In this document: piece by piece, positions 59,403 to 64,000 of the stretch
Position numbering within the stretch: the first letter of the stretch is position 1
Layout of the letters: each line of letters opens with the position of its first letter
DNA from: JBNKFV01 sp050289485
GTDB taxonomy: Bacteria; Pseudomonadota; Gammaproteobacteria; Pseudomonadales; Cellvibrionaceae
Assembly (NCBI GenBank): GCA_050289485.1
Contig: JBNKFV010000003.1
Location: 1 to 64,000, forward strand
Reading direction: 5' to 3'
DNA length: 64,000 nucleotides
Made by a program: the position numbers and the translations under genes
The notes under the pieces: generated by a model
Told to the model about the DNA's origin: nothing
Database searches by the model: none
Seen by the model: only the letters and a program-made list of their open reading frames with translations

Positions 59403-60528
59403 GGCTGCTTCTAAACATGCGGGCCCTCCACTCTGGTTGTTAGCAGAGCTGACATACCGGTGCCCGCTGCAGTGCCCGTATTGCTCTAATCCGCTGGAGT
59501 TTGCCAAAATTAAAGACGAACTCGATACTGAGACCTGGCTGCGGGTATTGCGTGAAGGCCGTGCAGCTGGTGCTGTGCAGCTGGGCTTATCAGGCGGTGA
59601 GCCCCTGTTACGTGATGATCTCGACATTCTCGTGAGCGAAGCCCGCCAAATGGGCTACTACACCAATTTGTTAACCTCGGGCATGGGGTTAGATAACGCA
59701 CGCGTTGCCGCGCTAAAAGAAGCCGGACTTGACCACATTCAATTAAGTTTTCAAGACAGCGACGAAGACACTGCCAATTATATTGCGGGCAGCCGCAAAG
59801 CATTTCAGCAAAAGCTCACCATGGCTGAGGCCATTAAAGCCCATGACTACCCCATGGTGGTTAACATTGTTTTGCACCGTGACAATATCGATCACCTTGA
59901 AGCATTTTTGGATTTATGCGTGCAAATGGGGGCTGACTACGTTGAACTGGCCAACGCCCAGTATTACGGCTGGGGCTTGATCAACCGAGACCGGCTAATG
60001 CCTACCCGCGAACAACTTGTCGACGCTGAAGCGATTACCCAGTTTTATCGCCAACAATATGGCGAGCGCATGAAACTGTTCTTTGTAATCCCTGATTATT
60101 ACGAAACCCGGCCCAAAGCGTGCATGAGTGGATGGGGTTCACTGTTTTTAACGGTGACGCCTGATGGTACAGCCTTGCCTTGCCACAGCGCCCGTGATCT
60201 ACCCTTGCAGTTTCCTAATGTGCTCGATACCAGTTTGCACGATATCTGGTATCAATCAGCGGGTTTTAACCAATTTCGTGGCGATGACTGGATGCGCGAG
60301 CCTTGTCGTACCTGCCCAGACAAAGAAAAAGATTACGGTGGCTGCCGTTGTCAGGCCTATTTATTGACGGGGGATATGGCTGCTGCCGATCCTGTGTGTG
60401 AAAAGTCTGAGCATCACCACTTGATTAAAAAGGCTGTTGCGCGTACTGGTAACACGGGTGATGTGCAGCCACTGATTTTTCGCAATACCCACAACTCAAA
60501 AAAAATAATCGATGGGTCATTGTCATGA
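59395..60528 (+). CDS. pqqE: Radical SAM PqqA cross-linking enzyme PqqE
   Basis: A 377-residue radical SAM/SPASM enzyme that forms the Glu-Tyr carbon bond in PqqA. The radical SAM cluster is Cys23/Cys27/Cys30 in RCPLQCPYC. The C-terminal SPASM cysteines lie in CMSGWG, LPCHSA, EPCRTCP and GGCRCQ. I place the start at TTG 59395, overlapping the pqqD stop by eight bases, because it leaves ten residues before PPLWLLAELT as in known PqqE. A GTG at 59353 is in frame but would overlap pqqD by 50 bp with no ribosome site. Its stop overlaps the next gene by ATGA. Confidence 0.95.
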   Translation: MSEAASKHAGPPLWLLAELTYRCPLQCPYCSNPLEFAKIKDELDTETWLRVLREGRAAGAVQLGLSGGEPLLRDDLDILVSEARQMGYYTNLLTSGMGLDNARVAALKEAGLDHIQLSFQDSDEDTANYIAGSRKAFQQKLTMAEAIKAHDYPMVVNIVLHRDNIDHLEAFLDLCVQMGADYVELANAQYYGWGLINRDRLMPTREQLVDAEAITQFYRQQYGERMKLFFVIPDYYETRPKACMSGWGSLFLTVTPDGTALPCHSARDLPLQFPNVLDTSLHDIWYQSAGFNQFRGDDWMREPCRTCPDKEKDYGGCRCQAYLLTGDMAAADPVCEKSEHHHLIKKAVARTGNTGDVQPLIFRNTHNSKKIIDGSLS

Positions 60529-61547
60529 ATAGGTTGCTGCGTTACCTCTGCGTTATCAGTTTATGGATCTTGTCCAGTAATATCTTGGCTGCCGAGCTAC
60601 CGGTGATTAGGGTAGGCGTATTGAAATTTGGTACGGTGAGCTGGGAGCTGGATGCCATGCAGCGGCATGGCATTGATCAGCAGTACGGGTTTGCCCTGAA
60701 GGTATTGCCATTGGGCTCTACCAGTGCAACTGGCATCGCACTGCAGCGTGGCAAGGTGGATATTATCGTTAGCGACTGGTTGTGGGCACACGAACAGCGT
60801 AATAGTCAGCGGCAATTTTCATTTTATCCTTATTCAACGATGACCGGTGGGCTGGTAGTTAATCCACAAGCCAATATTCATTCGCTGTCCGATTTAAAAG
60901 GTAAGCGTATTGGTGTGGCTGGTGGCCCAACGGACAAAACCTGGCTGTTGATAAACGCTTATAGCGAACAAACCACAGGTATGCTGGTGTCAGATATTGC
61001 CGATGTTACTTTCGCTGCGCCTCCATTATTGAATCAGCTTTTTATAAATGGTCAGCTCGATGCGGTGGTAAATTATTGGCATTACAACGCACGTCTATCG
61101 GCCCGTGACAATCCCGTACTGCTGAATACACCACAAGTTTTGCAGGCACTGGGTGTAGAAGCGGAAATTCCGTTACTGGGTTGGATATTTGATCGAGAAT
61201 GGGCCGATCAAAATGCAAATCTTATTAATAACTTTTTAGCGGCATCGGCAGAAACCAAAGTACTACTGAAATCGTCGAATAGCGAGTGGGTACAGTTACG
61301 GCCGCTGATGAACGCAAACAATGAAGAGGTGTTTGTCGCGTTGCGCGATGCCTATCGCGCCGGTATTCCTCGTAATGATGTAACGCCAGATCTAGCGTTA
61401 CTCAACCAGATTTTGCAACTATTACATAGAACAACCGATTTGCTAACGGGATTGTCACCCCAAAAAAACCATAACAACGTGACGCAACAAACCTTTATTG
61501 ATGAAAGGGTTTTGTGGTCGCGCATCAGCGCTCAACATGGTTCATGA
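60525..61547 (+). CDS. ABC transporter substrate-binding protein, SsuA/NMT1-like
   Basis: A 340-residue periplasmic binding protein with a signal peptide (RLLRYLCVISLWILSSNILA, cleavage near residue 22-23). The fold resembles the SsuA/TauA/NMT1 group: VIRVGVLKFGTVSWELDAMQ, LPLGSTSATGIALQRGKVDI and LKGKRIGVAGGPTDKTW. These bind sulfonates, nitrate, taurine or thiamine precursors. It overlaps pqqE by four bases, so it is made with the PQQ enzymes. The ligand is unknown. Related PQQ gene neighbourhoods carry transport genes tied to alcohol or lanthanide use, but no ligand can be assigned from sequence. Confidence 0.88.
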   Translation: MNRLLRYLCVISLWILSSNILAAELPVIRVGVLKFGTVSWELDAMQRHGIDQQYGFALKVLPLGSTSATGIALQRGKVDIIVSDWLWAHEQRNSQRQFSFYPYSTMTGGLVVNPQANIHSLSDLKGKRIGVAGGPTDKTWLLINAYSEQTTGMLVSDIADVTFAAPPLLNQLFINGQLDAVVNYWHYNARLSARDNPVLLNTPQVLQALGVEAEIPLLGWIFDREWADQNANLINNFLAASAETKVLLKSSNSEWVQLRPLMNANNEEVFVALRDAYRAGIPRNDVTPDLALLNQILQLLHRTTDLLTGLSPQKNHNNVTQQTFIDERVLWSRISAQHGS

Positions 61548-62298
61548 AACAATAAAATACTTTACACTGCCGCAGCGTTATCTTGGCATTGTCGGTTTGC
61601 TGATTATCTGGCAGGTATCTGCGCAGGTATGGCAGCCTGCGGCCTTGCCTTCGGTAGTTGCGGTGGTGAATACCATGTGGGCGGAACTGGATAGTGGTGC
61701 CTTGCTATTTCATATTAGTATTACCTTGCAGCGAGTATTTTTTAGTTTTATTGGCGCTATGCTGGTAGGTGTTCCGTTGGGACTTACCATGGCTCATTGC
61801 AAGACGTTGGATGCCTGGCTGGATAGCCTAGTAACGCTGTTGATGAATATACCTGCCTTGGTCATTATTATTTTGTGTTTCTTGTGGATTGGCCTGAACG
61901 AATTGGGCGCTATTGTTGCGGTTGTTATCAATAAAGCGCCTATGATTACCGTTACCTTGCGTGAAGGAGGGCGTGCTGTTGATAAGGATTTATTAGCTGT
62001 AGCTAAGGTGTTTCGGGTGAATCGCTGGCAGCAATTTAGATCATTTTATTTGCCGCAATTGTATCCCTATTTATTGGCTGCTACTCGCACAGGTTTGGCC
62101 ATGGTGTGGAAAATCGTGCTGGTAGTAGAATTGCTGGGGTGTAGCGAAGGGATTGGCTTTAAACTGGGATTGTATTTTCAATACTTTGATATCGCAGGCA
62201 TTTTGGCCTATGCCTTAGCGTTTGTGTTATTGATCATGCTGATCGAGAGTCAGATGATTCGCCGTTGGGAGCGTTGGGTTATGCGGTGGCGCCAATGA
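61537..62298 (+). CDS. ABC transporter permease, SsuC-like
   Basis: A 253-residue inner-membrane permease from the ATG at 61537, with about six helices and the EAA-type loop contacting the ATPase (REGGRAVDKDLLAVAKVFRV). Similarity is to SsuC/TauC permeases. An earlier in-frame ATG at 61498 would overlap the binding-protein gene by 50 bp; the chosen start overlaps by 11. It pairs with the binding protein upstream and the ATPase downstream. Confidence 0.9.
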   Translation: MVHETIKYFTLPQRYLGIVGLLIIWQVSAQVWQPAALPSVVAVVNTMWAELDSGALLFHISITLQRVFFSFIGAMLVGVPLGLTMAHCKTLDAWLDSLVTLLMNIPALVIIILCFLWIGLNELGAIVAVVINKAPMITVTLREGGRAVDKDLLAVAKVFRVNRWQQFRSFYLPQLYPYLLAATRTGLAMVWKIVLVVELLGCSEGIGFKLGLYFQYFDIAGILAYALAFVLLIMLIESQMIRRWERWVMRWRQ

Positions 62299-63023
62299 TT
62301 ACTGTTAATATCGAACAAAAAAATTACGATGAACACGCTGCGCCAGTGTTAAAAAATATTCATTTGCAAATAAAAACGGGTGAATTTGTCGTCATCGTGG
62401 CCCCGTCGGGTGCTGGCAAAACCACTTTATTGAATATGATGGCAGGTATTGATGCGGGTTATACTGGCGCCATTACCAATAAAAATGGTACTGGTTTTCC
62501 AAAATGTGGGTTCATGTTTCAGGATGCTCGCTTGCTACCATGGAAAACTGCTTTGGAAAATATAGCGGTGGTATTACCAAAGCCGGGTAGTCACCACAGC
62601 CTGCAGCAGGCCGGAGAAATGTTGGCGCGTGTCGGTTTGCGAGATTGTGCTGGTTATTATCCAGCACAACTGTCTGGTGGTATGCAGCGCAGGCTGGCTT
62701 TGGCGAGAGCACTGGTGGTTAGTCCTGACTGGCTGTTGCTGGATGAGCCCCTTATATCACTTGATGCAAAAGCGGCCTTCGACTTAGAACAATTGATTCT
62801 GGATCTTTGGCATCAAAGGCATAATACTGTGGTGTGCGTAACACACCGGCTGGATGAAGCTATTCGTATGGCTGACAGAGTGATTGTGTTGTCAACAAAT
62901 CCTGCAACTATAGCTGGAGAATGGAAGTTGACCGAACCCAGGCCTCGCGCTCAGCATACGATTGACTGCCTAAAGCCCGTGTTAGAAAAAGCCTTGGACA
63001 ACGTTGCACGACCACTACAGTGA
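62295..63023 (+). CDS. ABC transporter ATP-binding protein, SsuB-like
   Basis: A 242-residue ATPase from the ATG at 62295, overlapping the permease stop by ATGA. Walker A is APSGAGKTT (36-44), slightly unusual in beginning with Ala rather than Gly. The Q-loop is FMFQDARLLPW, the signature is LSGGMQRR, Walker B is WLLLDEPLISLD, and the switch His is in CVTHRLDEA. It energises the importer encoded by the two preceding genes. It ends 20 bp before the inverted copy C of the dispersed repeat, which marks the end of the pqq-transport operon. Confidence 0.93.
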   Translation: MITVNIEQKNYDEHAAPVLKNIHLQIKTGEFVVIVAPSGAGKTTLLNMMAGIDAGYTGAITNKNGTGFPKCGFMFQDARLLPWKTALENIAVVLPKPGSHHSLQQAGEMLARVGLRDCAGYYPAQLSGGMQRRLALARALVVSPDWLLLDEPLISLDAKAAFDLEQLILDLWHQRHNTVVCVTHRLDEAIRMADRVIVLSTNPATIAGEWKLTEPRPRAQHTIDCLKPVLEKALDNVARPLQ

Positions 63024-63042
63024 TAACTGCCAGAGTGCTAAA

Positions 63043-63217
63043 CTATTAATCCGGCGACAAAATAGATCTCCTGATCTATTTTGTCGCACGCCATGGAAAT
63101 ACCTGCGGAATTTTACGAAATTCCTTGTATTTCCAATACTTACATTGGCCTACGGCCAGTGGCGGCGTGCCCATGCGCCGCTTATTAACCCGACAATGAT
63201 TCTTGCCGGGTTAATAG
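63043..63217 (-). repeat. Dispersed structured repeat, copy C (inverted)
   Basis: Inverted relative to copies A and B. Read on the minus strand it begins TTAACCCGGCAAGAATCATT and continues with GGCCGTAGGCC, GGAATTTCGTAAAATTCC, and GCGACAAAATAGAT pairing with ATCTATTTTGTCGC, ending CCGGATTAATAG. It is closest to copy A in its final stem. It separates the ABC transporter genes from the FIST gene. Confidence 0.88.
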
Positions 63218-63289
63218 ATTGTCTGCGTAGCCTGCTCACTTAAAGGGTTGCGAACCAATAACTATAAAATGATCAACGAGGATAGGCCC

Positions 63290-64000
63290 ATGCGTGCAGC
63301 AGAGCGCTCGCTGTCAATTCCAACCCGTGCTGTTAGCTATGGCAGTTCATCGCACCCCGATGCAGCAATGGCGGCTGCCGAATTTCATGCATCAATCAAC
63401 ATATCGAATCCTGCCTGCGTGGTATTTTTCTGTTGTGTCGATTACGATCGCGAGGCACTGTGCGAGGCCTTAGGTAAGCTGTTTGGCAAGATTCCAGTAA
63501 TTGGCTGTACTACGGCCGGCGAAATCTGTCCCTGGGGAAAAACGACAGGTTCCATTGCGGGGTTTTGTTTGTCGGCAGACTATTTTGTGATCGAAACCAT
63601 GCTAATCGAGCACTTGGCAGTATTTGATGAGCGTCGCGCTGATGATATGGTAAAAACCGCACTCGCTAAAATGCATCCGCGCGCCATTGCCCCATTGCTT
63701 GATCACAGCTTTGCGTTGTCGCTGCTTGATGGTATGTCGGTGCGCGAAGAATTGATATTGGCCGCCTTTAAGGATGCGCTGCCTGGCATACCGTTGGTGG
63801 GTGGATCTGCTGGTGATAACTTACATTTTCGCAACACCCATATTTATTTTGATAACCAGTTTTACAGTAATGCGGCCGCTATTGTTCTGGTAAATACCAT
63901 TTTCCCTTTTACCATTTTGAGTGGACATCATCTGCGGGCCGATACCGAAAAACTTGTCGTAACCAAAGCTGACCCGGCCAAGCGCATTGCCTATGAATTC
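63290..64000 (+). CDS. FIST-domain sensory protein (NosP-like), 3' end outside window
   Basis: 237 codons from the ATG at 63290 to the window edge, still open. Motifs of the FIST N-terminal domain: NPACVVFFCCVDYD, KIPVIGCTTAGEICPWG, ALSLLDGMSVREE and LPGIPLVGGSAGDNLHF. FIST proteins sense small molecules; one subgroup, NosP, binds nitric oxide through heme and controls a neighbouring histidine kinase. In P. aeruginosa NosP is PA1975, near exaC-pqqABCDE (PA1984-1989) and next to the kinase gene PA1976. The location here after pqq genes suggests the same type, but heme binding cannot be judged from the part present. Confidence 0.88.
   Translation, partial: MRAAERSLSIPTRAVSYGSSSHPDAAMAAAEFHASINISNPACVVFFCCVDYDREALCEALGKLFGKIPVIGCTTAGEICPWGKTTGSIAGFCLSADYFVIETMLIEHLAVFDERRADDMVKTALAKMHPRAIAPLLDHSFALSLLDGMSVREELILAAFKDALPGIPLVGGSAGDNLHFRNTHIYFDNQFYSNAAAIVLVNTIFPFTILSGHHLRADTEKLVVTKADPAKRIAYEF

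Noticed and set aside
1..64000. tRNA, rRNA genes, CRISPR arrays or prophage genes
   Set aside because: I found no cloverleaf-like sequence, no regularly spaced direct repeats and no phage structural or integrase gene in the window.

Overview
The window reads as a chromosomal segment of a Gram-negative, aerobic gammaproteobacterium, probably marine and close to the Cellvibrionales/Pseudomonadales. The evidence is housekeeping genes of clear gammaproteobacterial type (dnaE-accA, aceE-aceF with three lipoyl domains, nadA, ald beside an Lrp-family gene, the bepA/tusA-like/perM neighbourhood, slyX, hscC) together with an aldehyde dehydrogenase-pqqABCDE locus of the kind used for periplasmic PQQ-dependent alcohol oxidation. 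I see no rRNA, tRNA or CRISPR array. The species assignment is inference only.

Layout. 1-2,750 is a mobile-element scar: a truncated REP-associated tyrosine transposase (RAYT) gene at the left edge, a decayed 5' fragment of a second RAYT, a short element with long terminal inverted repeats, an AT-rich acyltransferase gene, and an intact RAYT element. 2,805-5,245 holds a DUF3833 lipoprotein and divergent ald/Lrp-family genes. 5,554-13,506 has a 7TM diguanylate cyclase, then two RoxA-like di-heme cytochromes c and a membrane-embedded patatin, which look like one transcription unit. 13,561-19,606 is nadA, dnaE and accA. 19,690-22,538 (minus) is an HscC-type Hsp70 overlapping a J-like/RDD membrane protein. 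22,795-26,611 (minus) is a four-gene surface-glycan operon (HAD phosphatase, nucleotidyltransferase-like/kinase fusion, nucleotidyltransferase, WavE). 26,746-29,686 holds small genes, a voltage-sensor K+ channel and slyX. 29,864-36,872 carries two paralogous PAS-GGDEF-EAL proteins in tandem. 37,099-43,398 is envelope and proteostasis: DUF3185, a YqaE/Pmp3-type proteolipid, BepA, a TusA-like protein, PerM and a pitrilysin. 43,932-48,701 is aceEF, followed by a hydrolase/MFS pair and a GFA-family protein. 51,368-64,000 is the PQQ region: a NosR-like membrane flavo-iron-sulfur protein, an outer-membrane porin, an ExaC-like aldehyde dehydrogenase, pqqA-E, a three-gene ABC transporter overlapping pqqE, and a FIST-domain protein cut off by the window end.

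How parts work together. pqqBCDE and the ABC transporter genes overlap one another almost continuously, so cofactor synthesis and uptake of an unknown solute appear co-expressed. The aldehyde dehydrogenase and pqqA share an upstream motif at a similar distance, suggesting one regulator. No quinoprotein dehydrogenase is present in the window. Order and content recall the P. aeruginosa exa/pqq region, where a FIST protein (NosP) sits near ethanol-oxidation genes.

The most unusual non-coding signal is a dispersed composite repeat of about 170 bp in three full copies (7,350; 33,378; 63,043) plus two solo end-palindromes (14,706; 22,652). Its internal hairpins keep their pairing although the sequence has changed, including at least one compensatory base-pair change. 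The most unusual gene-level candidates are the RoxA-like/patatin unit and the degenerate-nucleotidyltransferase/kinase fusion in the glycan operon.
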